This document shows positions 8,812 through 15,745 of a stretch of 41,921 bases of DNA, piece by piece (position 1 is the stretch's first letter; every line of letters begins with the position of its first letter). Below the pieces are notes generated by a model that saw only the letters and a list, made by a program, of their open reading frames with translations, made no database searches and had not been told where the DNA came from. The DNA is taken from contig JBOHBN010000249.1 of the NCBI GenBank assembly GCA_050698355.1, positions 1-41,921 of the forward strand, written 5' to 3'. Position numbers and translations under genes: made by a program. The stretch is from JBOHBN01 sp050698355 (lineage in GTDB: Bacteria; Actinomycetota; Actinomycetes; Streptosporangiales; WHST01).

Positions 8812-8857
8812 CCGCCCAGCCCGTTCGCGCCGACTTCTGCGCGAACGGGCTGGGCGG
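8812..8857. terminator. Bidirectional terminator hairpin
   Basis: A perfect 19-bp inverted repeat, beginning CCGCCCAGCC and ending GGGCTGGGCGG, surrounds an 8-base loop. It sits between two convergent genes whose stops are 17 bp and 7 bp away. It lacks a strong U tract, which is usual in high-GC actinomycetes. Confidence 0.8.
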
Positions 8858-8864
8858 ATCATCA

Positions 8865-10004
8865 TCAGGCGGCGGGTCGGAGCAGCACCTTGGAGTAGCC
8901 CTCCTCGCGCTTGTCGAACCTGGCGTACGCGTCCGGGGCATCGGCGAGCGGCAACCGCTGCGACACCACGAAGCTGGGCGTCGCGCGCCCGGCGATGATC
9001 AGGTCACGCAGCGAGTGCGCGTACGCCTTCGCATCCGCCTGGCCCGTGCCCATCCGCAGGCCCTTCTCGAAGAACTTCCCCACGTTGACCAGCAACCGGC
9101 CGTTCGCGGCGTCCTCGTTGGGTGCGCCCGGGTCGGACGGCAGGTAGAGCCCCACGACGCCGAGGGACCCGGTTGGCCGGACCGTCTGGATGAGCTGGTT
9201 GAGCACGATCGCGGGCTGCTCCTCGCCCTCCGACACCGTCGCCTGGTAGCCGACCGCGTCCACACCGCGGTCGACGCCGCCCTCGTCGGAGAGCGCGTCC
9301 TTGATCTGCGCGGCCGGGTCACCCTTGGTGAAGTCGATCGGGTGTGCCCCGATCTGCTCTGCGAGCCGGAGCCTGCCCGCGACCTTGTCGACGCAGAACA
9401 CCTTGCTGGCGCCCTTCAGGATCGCCGAGTACGCCGCCATCAGGCCGACGGGACCGGCACCGTAGACCGCAACGGTCTCCCCCGGCCGGACGCCCGCCAT
9501 CTGGGTGGCGTGGTATCCGGTCGGGAAGATGTCGGCGAGCAACGCGAAGTCGTCCTCGTGTTCGTCGCCCTCGGGCAGCGGAACACAGTTGAAGTCCGCG
9601 TACGGCACGCGCAGGTACTCGGCCTGTCCACCCTTGTACGGGCCCATCGAGACGTACCCGTAGGCACCGCCGGCGAAGCCGGGGTTCACGGTGAGACAGA
9701 ACGCCGACTTGCCCGCACGGCAGTTCTTGCAGAAACCGCAGGCGACATTGAACGGCAGGACCACCCGCTCGCCGCGCCGCACGCTCGTCACTCCCGAGCC
9801 GACGTCCTCGACAATGCCCATGTTCTCGTGTCCGAACACGATCCCGGGCTCGGCATCCGTACGTCCCTCGTACATGTGCAGGTCCGAACCGCAGATCGCG
9901 GTGCTCGTGATCCGCACCACCACGTCGGTAGGGGCCTCGATGCGAGGATCGTCGACATCATCGACGGTCAACTCGTACGGACCCTGGTACACGACAGCCT
10001 TCAT
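8865..10004 (-). CDS. Zinc-dependent dehydrogenase, glutathione-independent formaldehyde dehydrogenase type
   Basis: The 379-residue medium-chain dehydrogenase starts at the ATG at 10004, behind GGAAGGAG. Catalytic zinc ligands are visible as Cys38 (AICGSDLH) and His59-Glu60 (GHE). The structural zinc site is the four-cysteine cluster CGFCKNCRAGKSAFC (89, 92, 95, 103). The Rossmann motif GAGPVG follows MAGVRPGETVAVY. The GPYKGGQAEYLRVPYADFN segment and the insertion around GLYLPSDPGAPN are characteristic of the FdhA-like branch that oxidises formaldehyde or other short aldehydes and alcohols with tightly bound NAD. The exact substrate is inferred. It stands alone, divergent from the STAS gene. 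Confidence 0.88.
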   Translation of the reverse strand: MKAVVYQGPYELTVDDVDDPRIEAPTDVVVRITSTAICGSDLHMYEGRTDAEPGIVFGHENMGIVEDVGSGVTSVRRGERVVLPFNVACGFCKNCRAGKSAFCLTVNPGFAGGAYGYVSMGPYKGGQAEYLRVPYADFNCVPLPEGDEHEDDFALLADIFPTGYHATQMAGVRPGETVAVYGAGPVGLMAAYSAILKGASKVFCVDKVAGRLRLAEQIGAHPIDFTKGDPAAQIKDALSDEGGVDRGVDAVGYQATVSEGEEQPAIVLNQLIQTVRPTGSLGVVGLYLPSDPGAPNEDAANGRLLVNVGKFFEKGLRMGTGQADAKAYAHSLRDLIIAGRATPSFVVSQRLPLADAPDAYARFDKREEGYSKVLLRPAA

Positions 10005-10212
10005 AATCGCTCCTTCCGCCAGAAGCCACGATGCGCGTGATTCACGTTTCAACGTACCCGCGACCGGCGCTGGCACACCGACCTTGTCGGTCCGCAGCAC
10101 GGTGCGTACAGTAGGAGCAACGGTTGAGCGTTGCAGCCGAGATCCTTCTCCCTTTTACCGGTGGTGTGAACCACATCCGTGGACACGACCGGAGCACCTC
10201 CGGAGGCTTGAT

Positions 10213-10653
10213 ATGACTGCGTTCGCCGTGTATACCCCCGATCGCTTGCTGCAGCGCAGCTATCCGCCCGCTTCAACGCAGGCGCAGTCTCGGGAGGATG
10301 CGGCAGACCAGCTGCTGCGCGTGGAGCCGCTCTGCGACGGGCGTACCGGGTGGCGCCTTATCGGCGAGACGGACATGAGCAACCGGGACCGTCTCGAGCG
10401 CGTTCTGGCCGCAGCGGTAGGCGGTCAGTGCGGCGCCGACGGGCTCATCCACTTCGAGCTGTCCACGCTCGCCTTCATCGACCTGTCCGGCACTCGGGCA
10501 CTCGTACGGGCCGCAACCGCACTCCACGAGAGCGGCGGCGGCCGCGTGGCGTTGCATCACCCGCCGTATGCGCTGCGCCGCGTTGCCGGCCTGCTGCTCG
10601 GCTCCGCCGAACTCGACGCGGATGACTGCCTGGTGTTGCCGGCCGACTCCTGA
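10213..10653 (+). CDS. STAS-domain anti-sigma factor antagonist
   Basis: The 146-residue protein starts at the ATG at 10213, six bases after CGGAGG. Residues from about 50 carry the STAS fold: RLIGETDMSNRDRLERVL, then HFELSTLAFIDLSGTRALV. The Ser of DLSG sits where SpoIIAA and RsbV proteins are phosphorylated by their partner kinase, so a switch role is likely. The N-terminal 45 residues are an extension without a recognised fold. Its closest candidate partner here is the RsbW-like gene at 8354. The 208-bp upstream region shared with the dehydrogenase contains an ACCGAC/GTCGGT inverted repeat (10078-10092). Confidence 0.8.
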   Translation: MTAFAVYTPDRLLQRSYPPASTQAQSREDAADQLLRVEPLCDGRTGWRLIGETDMSNRDRLERVLAAAVGGQCGADGLIHFELSTLAFIDLSGTRALVRAATALHESGGGRVALHHPPYALRRVAGLLLGSAELDADDCLVLPADS

Positions 10654-10678
10654 GCCGGCACTCGTTCTTAAGCGGCGA

Positions 10679-10816
10679 TCAGCGCCGCCCACGGAAAAGC
10701 TTGGCGACCGCTCGGAACGGCAGGGTCACGAGAGTGATTACGGCATGGGCGATCGCACTGATGACGGACGCGATCGCCCCGGCGATGGTGTGCAGGAAAT
10801 CAGCGATACGTGACAT
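10679..10816 (-). CDS. Small hydrophobic membrane protein
   Basis: The 45-residue protein starts at MSRIADFLHTIAG and consists of one long amphipathic or membrane helix followed by TLPFRAVAKLFRGRR. Tiny proteins with an LPFR-plus-basic end recur in actinomycetes; the function is unknown. The longer frame from 10897 is less likely because its first 27 residues are polar and GGAGGG lies 12 bp before the inner ATG. A GGGTAC box (complement of 10826-10831) with GGTTG 14 bp upstream could be a stress-sigma promoter. Confidence 0.5.
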   Translation of the reverse strand: MSRIADFLHTIAGAIASVISAIAHAVITLVTLPFRAVAKLFRGRR

Positions 10817-10867
10817 GCCCCGTACGTACCCTCCGTGGCAGGTGCCAACCTGCGCCGTGCCGTCTCG

Positions 10868-10893
10868 GTTTCGGTGATCGTTTTCTCGGGTAG
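10868..10893 (+). promoter_or_regulatory. Candidate stress-sigma promoter (GTTT...GGGTAG)
   Basis: GTTTC at 10868 is separated by 15 bases from GGGTAG at 10888. This matches the GNNTN-N14-16-GGGTA pattern of actinobacterial SigB-type promoters. The gene at 10931 starts 38 bases downstream. Assigned by pattern only. Confidence 0.4.
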
Positions 10894-10930
10894 CCATGAA
10901 GAATCGGACGGACAGTGAGGACGGGCCATC

Positions 10931-11248
10931 ATGGCTGCTAAGGGGCTCGCACGGCGGCTACGCGACTTCCTGAGCCCGCCCCGCGGAACCCACCGCGCGG
11001 GTGGCGAGACCGAGGAGGACGTCGCGGCGCCGGAGCATCAGGCGCGCACGCGCGCGACGGGTGGCGCGGACCGCCCGGATGCGGAGGATCAGAACAGCAC
11101 GACCGGGACGCCGGCCAACGACACGTTCGTAGGCCGGGTGTCCGGCGAGGACGTCGGGTATGCGGGCCAGACCGGAGCGGAGGCCCGCGAACAGTACGAA
11201 CGCGAAGGCGCCGACACATCCGGGGAGGACACCAACGGCCGCGGGTGA
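10931..11248 (+). CDS. Conserved hypothetical hydrophilic protein
   Basis: The 105-residue protein is highly polar and probably largely disordered. It has a basic N-terminus (KGLARRLRDFL) and a C-terminal block NDTFVGRVSGEDVGYAGQTG followed by acidic residues. That FVGRVSGEDVGYAGxTGAE block recurs in small actinomycete proteins of unknown function. GAGGA precedes the ATG by 9 bases. It is convergent with the DUF2188 gene, 7 bp away. The likely promoter is of the GGGTA type, suggesting stress induction. Confidence 0.65.
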   Translation: MAAKGLARRLRDFLSPPRGTHRAGGETEEDVAAPEHQARTRATGGADRPDAEDQNSTTGTPANDTFVGRVSGEDVGYAGQTGAEAREQYEREGADTSGEDTNGRG

Positions 11249-11255
11249 GCGACGG

Positions 11256-11474
11256 TCAGCCCGTTATCGGCCCCGGCTCCACGGTCTGGGAGACGCCGGT
11301 GCCGCCGTCCGGGTCGTAGACCAGTAGACGCCCGCCGCCGGCGCTGCGCAATGCTCGCGTCGCGCGCTCCACCGCTTCGGCCTGGGTCTCGACGATCAGG
11401 CACACCTCACGGCGAAGCGGGTTGATGATCTGCCATCTTCCGTCGCGGCGGAGCGTGATGTGCCGCTCATCCAC
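11256..11474 (-). CDS. DUF2188-like protein
   Basis: The 72-residue protein follows the DUF2188 pattern: a strand with RRDGRWQIINP, then ETQAEAVERATRALRSAGG, then LLVYDPDGG. Members are small single-domain proteins found in stress gene groups; their biochemical role is unknown. The start is the GTG at 11474, supported by GAGGTGA seven bases upstream. It lies 20 bp downstream of the DUF3140 gene on the same strand, so the two probably form an operon. Confidence 0.65.
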   Translation of the reverse strand: MDERHITLRRDGRWQIINPLRREVCLIVETQAEAVERATRALRSAGGGRLLVYDPDGGTGVSQTVEPGPITG

Positions 11475-11494
11475 TGCAGCTCACCTCGCCATGT

Positions 11495-11827
11495 TCAGGC
11501 GCCACGAACGGGGTCGTGGCCGACGTTGAGCAATCGGTGGCGTCGCCGCTCGTTCGAGAGCAGTTCGTGCGCCGATTCCTCGGTTTCCTCCTCGATGATC
11601 TCGATCACGCGGCGCATGACCTCGATGTCGTCGTCGGTCAGGTCCGTCCGCCGCTTGCGCAGGATCGCGAGAACACCGAGCCCGAGCGAGGGCGGGTCTG
11701 TCGCCCCGGGTGTCGGTGAGATCTCCTCGGTTACGCCGAGCCACTCGGCAAGCTCACGGGACGTCATGTTCACGGCCCGATGGAACCTGTCCCACAACTC
11801 TTCTAGCGGTACGGGGTCCTCGATCAC
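11495..11827 (-). CDS. DUF3140 family protein
   Basis: The 110-residue protein matches DUF3140: ELWDRFHRAVNMTSRELAEWL, then LGVLAILRKRRTDLTDDDIEVM, ending LLNVGHDP. A larger open frame runs to 12544, but only this part has family similarity. The GTG at 11827 is preceded by GAGGGGAG at good spacing. The molecular function is unknown; the N-terminal part looks like a helical, possibly DNA-associated, fold. It is transcribed ahead of the DUF2188 gene. A weak GTTTC...GGGGAA promoter-like pair lies upstream on this strand. Confidence 0.8.
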   Translation of the reverse strand: MIEDPVPLEELWDRFHRAVNMTSRELAEWLGVTEEISPTPGATDPPSLGLGVLAILRKRRTDLTDDDIEVMRRVIEIIEEETEESAHELLSNERRRHRLLNVGHDPVRGA

Positions 11828-11912
11828 GGTGCTCCCCTCGCGTCGTGTGGGGGCTACGCCAGATTTTCCCCGCGCCGGCCAGCCGAAACTAGTGGTGGCG
11901 GCCGACCGGAGC

Positions 11913-11938
11913 GATTTGCTGGCGAACGGCCCGGGTAT
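11913..11938 (+). promoter_or_regulatory. Candidate stress-sigma promoter (GATTT...GGGTAT)
   Basis: GATTT at 11913 and GGGTAT at 11933 are 15 bases apart, fitting the SigB-type pattern. The small gene at 11975 begins 37 bases downstream. Pattern match only. Confidence 0.4.
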
Positions 11939-11974
11939 CCGACGATGAAACCTGAGCCACTTCGAGGAGACGCC

Positions 11975-12178
11975 ATGACCGCGCAGCCACCAGGGGGAAC
12001 ACGCCGTACGTCGGGCAACGAGAAGGACGAGCAACTGGAGGGCCAGCGGGTCCGACTGGAGGACAGCCACCTGACCACGCAGCAGGGTGTCCGGGTCGAC
12101 CATACCGACGACGCCCTCGCCCGCGAGCTGGCCAGGCACCGCTGCCGGGACCGGAAAACCGACAGCGTCCCCGCGTGA
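11975..12178 (+). CDS. Small hydrophilic protein with catalase-like N-terminal motif
   Basis: The 67-residue protein starts at the ATG at 11975, five bases after GAGGAG; a longer frame from 11945 lacks such a site. It is polar throughout. Its middle, LTTQQGVRVDHTDDALA, resembles the conserved LTTxQGVRVxDxxxSL segment that opens the catalase domain of large catalases. The sequence then turns into an unrelated basic tail (RELARHRCRDRK) and stops. It could be a relic of a catalase gene, or the likeness may be chance. No further catalase sequence follows downstream. Confidence 0.5.
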   Translation: MTAQPPGGTRRTSGNEKDEQLEGQRVRLEDSHLTTQQGVRVDHTDDALARELARHRCRDRKTDSVPA

Positions 12179-12553
12179 GGTTCCCCTTCGTCGATCACCC
12201 CTGAGATTCCCGCCTGAGGTCGCTCGCCTGAACGCACCGCCTGAGCTCACCGCCGCCCCGTTCGGTCGGCCCCGACGGTTGCCCCCGTTCGAACCGGCCC
12301 GGTTCCAAATGACCACGTTATGTGGGGCTACTCCGCCTTCTCGGTGCCTGCAGGTCTCGAGAAGGCCGGTTCCGCATCCAACAGTGTTTGGCTTCCCCAG
12401 AGGGGACGCGAGCCTCATTTGGGACACCCGCGCCTGTGCACGGACGGCGGCACCGGGTGCTGGGCGTGGTAGCCGCGTCAAGAAGCACCTGCTCCCGCAG
12501 TCGGAAGAACCCGCGCTCTCGACTTCCGTCCCCGTCCAAGTCAAGCCGTCGGG
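12179..12553. other. Intergenic region with decayed repeat element
   Basis: No gene is seen in these 375 bases. The left part has repeated CGCCTGA units (12212-12246 area). The middle holds the repeat element at 12305-12391. The right part shows only open frames without start signals or recognisable protein. Confidence 0.5.
12305..12391. repeat. Palindromic repeat element, copy A (decayed)
   Basis: The left end ccaaatgaccacgttatg is identical to the left end of the element at 39844, and the identity continues for four more bases. At the same offset (44 bases) both copies share tgcaggNNtcgagaaggc. The right end here (catccaacagtgtttgg) is only a rough complement of the left, so the outer inverted repeat has decayed. 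An inner 9-bp stem, gccttctcg with cgagaaggc (12335-12343 and 12358-12366), is perfect. Confidence 0.75.
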
Positions 12554-13126
12554 TCAGTCGCCCCGGGCGTGCGCTCGCTCGCTTAGGTAGCGGCGCAGGG
12601 TCACCGTGTTCGGGTTGTTCAGGCACTTGCCGAGTACGGCCGGGTCACGGCGTTCCAGTTCGTCGAGCAGCTGGCCGCGCAGTTGCGCGCACCGGTTCAG
12701 CGTCGAGACGAACGGCGTCGGTCGCATGGCGCGGCCGGAGCGCTCCCACATCGAGCAGAGCGCCACATTGCTCCTCGACGCGATGACCGCCGCGCGCCAC
12801 GGCTCGGGTTGGTGGACGAACTGCGAGACGTCCGACCAGGCGGCGACCGCACCGTCGAGGTTCTTCCGGGTGCCGCGGACGGCAACGGCTCCGGCGGTCA
12901 CCCCGATTGCCGCCCCTATGGCGGCAACGACCCCTGACGCCACCCACGAGTGGAGCAACGCGGCGATCACGACCGGGACCGCGCACGGGCTGCAACAGGC
13001 GAGAGCCAGCGTTCTTCGCGGAGTATGTCGTAGCGCAGACTTCCAGGACACGTACGTCCGTACCTCCCCACCGATCATCGAGCCGATGCCTTCCATATCT
13101 GCATAGCCCAGGGTGGCGGTGTTCAA
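12554..13126 (-). CDS. Hypothetical membrane protein
   Basis: The 190-residue protein has two adjacent hydrophobic segments near residues 40-85 (LALACCSPCAVPVVIAALL and VASGVVAAIGAAIGVTAGAV). A soluble C-terminal half follows, containing RCAQLRGQLLDELERRDP and LNNPNTVTLRRYLSER. No family was recognised. The open frame begins with a TTG; an ATG ten codons later (13096) is as likely. Coding is supported by frame length and by third-position GC like the neighbours. It is divergent from the SPW gene. Confidence 0.55.
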   Translation of the reverse strand: MNTATLGYADMEGIGSMIGGEVRTYVSWKSALRHTPRRTLALACCSPCAVPVVIAALLHSWVASGVVAAIGAAIGVTAGAVAVRGTRKNLDGAVAAWSDVSQFVHQPEPWRAAVIASRSNVALCSMWERSGRAMRPTPFVSTLNRCAQLRGQLLDELERRDPAVLGKCLNNPNTVTLRRYLSERAHARGD

Positions 13127-13237
13127 TCACGATTTGGTGAACGATCAAGGAAACCGCATGCTTCGCCGTTTCGGCGCCTCCGGGCGCGGAAATCATCGTG
13201 GTACGAGTGAAATTCCACTGACGGAAGGAGCAGTCAG

Positions 13238-13681
13238 GTGCAGGAAAAGCATGCGCGGTCCGAGACGCGTCGGGTAACGCCGGAGGAGAACACCGCATAC
13301 CCGAACACCGCCTTCGCGGCTCCTGGCAGCTATGGGAAGTCATACGACGCTTTTACCTGGGTATCTCTTCTCGGCGGCTTATGGATCGCGATCTCGCCTT
13401 GGGTGATGAACTACGGAGTCGTGCCCCGACTGGAGATCAACAACCTCATTATCGGGCTCGCGGCGGCCTTTATCGCGATGATCTCGATGACCGCCCTTCG
13501 TGGTATCACCGGTGGTGAGTTCGCCAATGTGGTACTGGGTGCATGGATCATCGTGACGGCGTTCTTCTTCTTCAACGCCTCCGGCATGGGGTTCATGATC
13601 AGCCAGATCGTCGGTGGAGCGGTGATCCTCTGCTTCGCGGCCGCTGGCCAGATGGGCTCGCGTTTCGCCGTACGCAAATGA
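13238..13681 (+). CDS. SPW repeat-family membrane protein
   Basis: The 147-residue protein has four hydrophobic helices after a polar N-terminus of about 35 residues. The first helix contains GLWIAISPWVMNY, the SPW signature (PF03779). A second half with LGAWIIVTAFFFFNASG mirrors it but lacks the SPW triad. Members are small membrane proteins of unknown function. The GTG start at 13238 lies seven bases after GGAAGGAG. It is monocistronic and fits the run of stress-type small genes before it. Confidence 0.82.
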   Translation: MQEKHARSETRRVTPEENTAYPNTAFAAPGSYGKSYDAFTWVSLLGGLWIAISPWVMNYGVVPRLEINNLIIGLAAAFIAMISMTALRGITGGEFANVVLGAWIIVTAFFFFNASGMGFMISQIVGGAVILCFAAAGQMGSRFAVRK

Positions 13682-13796
13682 CCGCATACCCAGCGCAGGC
13701 ATTCACGAGCCGGCACTGAGGTACGAGTAGCGTGCACCGCTTTTGTGACTAGGGGTGGGGCGGTGCCGCTGCGGTGAGGGAGTTCGCGGCCACCGG

Positions 13797-13828
13797 CCCC
13801 GGCGCTCGAGCCTCATGAGGCGCCGGGG
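13797..13828 (-). terminator. Hairpin spanning the stop of the reductase gene
   Basis: CCCCGGCGC and GCGCCGGGG form a perfect 9-bp stem around a 14-base loop that holds the stop codon at 13813-13815. It is placed to terminate the minus-strand reductase gene and could also serve the convergent SPW gene. Confidence 0.5.
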
Positions 13829-14943
13829 TCCGCTCCCATTGACAAGAACTTCGGACCATGAGGAGATGCCTCAGTTGAGGACAACGCGCCGCCGGCGGCG
13901 GTGGCGAGGTCGGCGCCGAAGGCAGCTGCCGGTGTGTAGGCGCCGGGGTTTCCTTCGGCGCGAGTGAGCCGGGTGGCGGCCTCGACTGCCACTGAGGCGG
14001 TGTAGTCCATGCCATCGTCGGCGCGCAGCCAGCCTTCGCGGCGGGTGCCGTCAGGCCAGGTGATTACCGCGTGTCCCCAGGAGTGCTGTCGGGGCCGGGG
14101 GCCGGCCTTGGTCTTGGTGCGGGCCATCCGGCGGATGGCGAAGCGCCGCAGCGGCTCGACGGACAGCAGTTTGCCGACCAGGGGCAGCACGGCTCGGACG
14201 GCGGGTGAGGTTGGGGCCAGCGCGGTGGTGACGGTGACGGAGAGTGCCTTGCTGGCCCGCTGGGCTGCGAGGAGTTCGGCCGAAGGGGCGCCCGCGGACT
14301 TGACCTTCTGCCCGTCAGGCAGGTCCAGGTGCTGCAGGTCGCCGCCGAGACGCGCTGTGACGAGGCGGCCGTCCTCGTAGCGGCGCCCACCGGTGGTCAG
14401 CGCGTCGATGACGGATGCGGCGTAGGCCGGGCCGAGGACTCCGGCCTCGGCGGACACGGAGGACAGGGCATCGACGCGGACGGTCGCGGGGGTAGGGCGG
14501 CCCTCGCACAGCTTGACCACGACGGCCTCGGTGGCCAGAACGCCGAAGCCGGAGCCGGTCACCAGCGTGCTGCCGGCCTCCGCGGCCTCGTGGTGCAGAT
14601 TGAGCAGACGAGGCACGGCGGTCAGATCCGCGGCCAGGTCCAGGTAGTGGCCGCCCGGCATACAGGCGCGGGCGATCGTCGTCGCCGTCTGCGCGTAGTT
14701 GCCGATGGTGTTGACGACCACGGCGGGCCGCTGCCGGGTGATCTCGGCCGCGATGCGTTCGGCGGTGTCGGCGACGACGACCCGCACGCCGAGATCCGCT
14801 GCCGTCTTACGCAACCGATCGCTTTCACGTCCGACCAGTACGGGACTGATCCCTCGGTCGAAAAGACGCCGGGTGACAGTGCTGCCGATGCGGCCCGTGG
14901 CGCCGAGGATCCACACCTCGCCGGATCGCTTGTTCTGCGTCAT
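13813..14943 (-). CDS. Saccharopine dehydrogenase-like NAD(P)-binding reductase
   Basis: The 376-residue protein begins with a Rossmann motif, VWILGATGRIGSTVTRRL, followed by VVNTIGNYAQTATTIARACMPGGHYLDLAAD. This is the pattern of the saccharopine dehydrogenase NADP-binding family. Relatives include trans-acting enoyl reductases and many uncharacterised oxidoreductases. The C-terminal half has RWPDGTRREGWLR-like strands found in the same group (here ITWPDGTRREGWLR). AGGAG precedes the ATG by seven bases. It diverges from a TetR gene across a long inverted repeat, so it is the probable target of that repressor. The substrate is unknown. Confidence 0.8.
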   Translation of the reverse strand: MTQNKRSGEVWILGATGRIGSTVTRRLFDRGISPVLVGRESDRLRKTAADLGVRVVVADTAERIAAEITRQRPAVVVNTIGNYAQTATTIARACMPGGHYLDLAADLTAVPRLLNLHHEAAEAGSTLVTGSGFGVLATEAVVVKLCEGRPTPATVRVDALSSVSAEAGVLGPAYAASVIDALTTGGRRYEDGRLVTARLGGDLQHLDLPDGQKVKSAGAPSAELLAAQRASKALSVTVTTALAPTSPAVRAVLPLVGKLLSVEPLRRFAIRRMARTKTKAGPRPRQHSWGHAVITWPDGTRREGWLRADDGMDYTASVAVEAATRLTRAEGNPGAYTPAAAFGADLATAAGGALSSTEASPHGPKFLSMGADPGAS

Positions 14944-15004
14944 GGGGAACTCCTATTCACCGCGGGCTCGGGCTTGCCCGGAGGGCGCCGACCGCCCACC
15001 GACA

Positions 15005-15061
15005 GCGATGTCTCACCGTGTCGTCACTCAGCCTAACACTGACGACACAGTGAGACATCGC
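15005..15061. promoter_or_regulatory. Large inverted repeat, probable TetR operator
   Basis: Two 22-base arms (15005-15026 and 15040-15061) are reverse complements at 21 of 22 positions, with a 13-base spacer. Each begins or ends with gcgatgtctcac and carries gtgtcgtca. The repeat fills the gap between the divergent reductase and TetR genes and overlaps the expected -35 region of the TetR gene. Confidence 0.75.
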
Positions 15062-15065
15062 TTGT

Positions 15066-15078
15066 TATGGTCCGACCA
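15066..15078 (+). promoter_or_regulatory. -10 box for leaderless tetR transcript
   Basis: TATGGT at 15066-15071 is followed by exactly six bases and then the ATG at 15078. There is no ribosome-binding site. This geometry is that of a leaderless actinobacterial transcript. Confidence 0.5.
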
Positions 15079-15665
15079 TGGCCAGATGGGACCCCGGCAC
15101 CGAGGAGCGCCTCACACAAGCGGCACTCGGGCTCTACGCGGAGCACGGATACGACAACGTGACCGTGACACAGATCGCCGAGCGGGCCGGGATCACCCGC
15201 CGCTCGTACTTCCGCTACTTCCCCGACAAACGTGAAGTCCTGTTCGCCGGCTCACAACGGCTACCCGCCGCGATCGGCGAGGCCGTCCTCGCCGCCCGCG
15301 AGACCACCTCGCCGCTATCCGCGGCCCTGGACGCTCTCGCCCAGGTCGGCACCCTCCTCGTCGAACACATCGATCACACCGCCGAACGCCGCACCGTGAT
15401 CGAGTCCAGCCCAGAGCTCCAGGAACGGGAGCGCACCAAGCTCGCCGCGATCACCAGCGCAATCCAGGACGCACTGCAGCAGCGCAACGTGGAGCGCAGC
15501 AGTGCGAGTCTGGCGGCGCAGATCGCCACGGTCGCCTTCCAGAACGCCTTCGACCGATGGGTCGATGCGTACGGGCAGAAAGACTTTGCAGCCTGCCTCC
15601 ACGCGGTTGCCACGTCGCTCCGGGACGCGGTGACCACAGATACCGGCAGCAGGCACCCCGGCTGA
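15078..15665 (+). CDS. TetR/AcrR family transcriptional regulator
   Basis: The 195-residue protein has the TetR DNA-binding domain in its first 50 residues: LTQAALGLYAEHGYDNVTVTQIAERAGITRRSYFRYFPDK, with the recognition helix at ITRRSYFRYF (the long stretch is quoted as landmarks only). The C-terminal ligand domain is helical and not assignable. It probably represses the divergent reductase gene and itself through the 22-bp inverted repeat between them. A ligand is unknown. The C-terminal tail is short and polar (TDTGSRHPG). It is convergent with the rhamnose operon. Confidence 0.9.
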   Translation: MARWDPGTEERLTQAALGLYAEHGYDNVTVTQIAERAGITRRSYFRYFPDKREVLFAGSQRLPAAIGEAVLAARETTSPLSAALDALAQVGTLLVEHIDHTAERRTVIESSPELQERERTKLAAITSAIQDALQQRNVERSSASLAAQIATVAFQNAFDRWVDAYGQKDFAACLHAVATSLRDAVTTDTGSRHPG

Positions 15666-15689
15666 AGGCTCAGCTGTCCGCAACCCGCC

Positions 15690-15725
15690 GTTGACCGTGC
15701 CTGCGTCGTCGCTGCCACAGTCAAC
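15690..15725. terminator. Candidate terminator between tetR and rhamnose operon
   Basis: GTTGACCGTG and CACAGTCAAC pair at 9 of 10 positions around a 16-base loop. It lies between the two convergent stops. Confidence 0.35.
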
Positions 15726-15745
15726 AACGCCCGTGGTCAATGCAC

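Noticed and set aside
11828..12544. Long N-terminal extension of the DUF3140 frame
   Set aside because: The extension has no family similarity, crosses a divergent gene and repeat copy A, and a strong ribosome-binding site supports the start at 11827.
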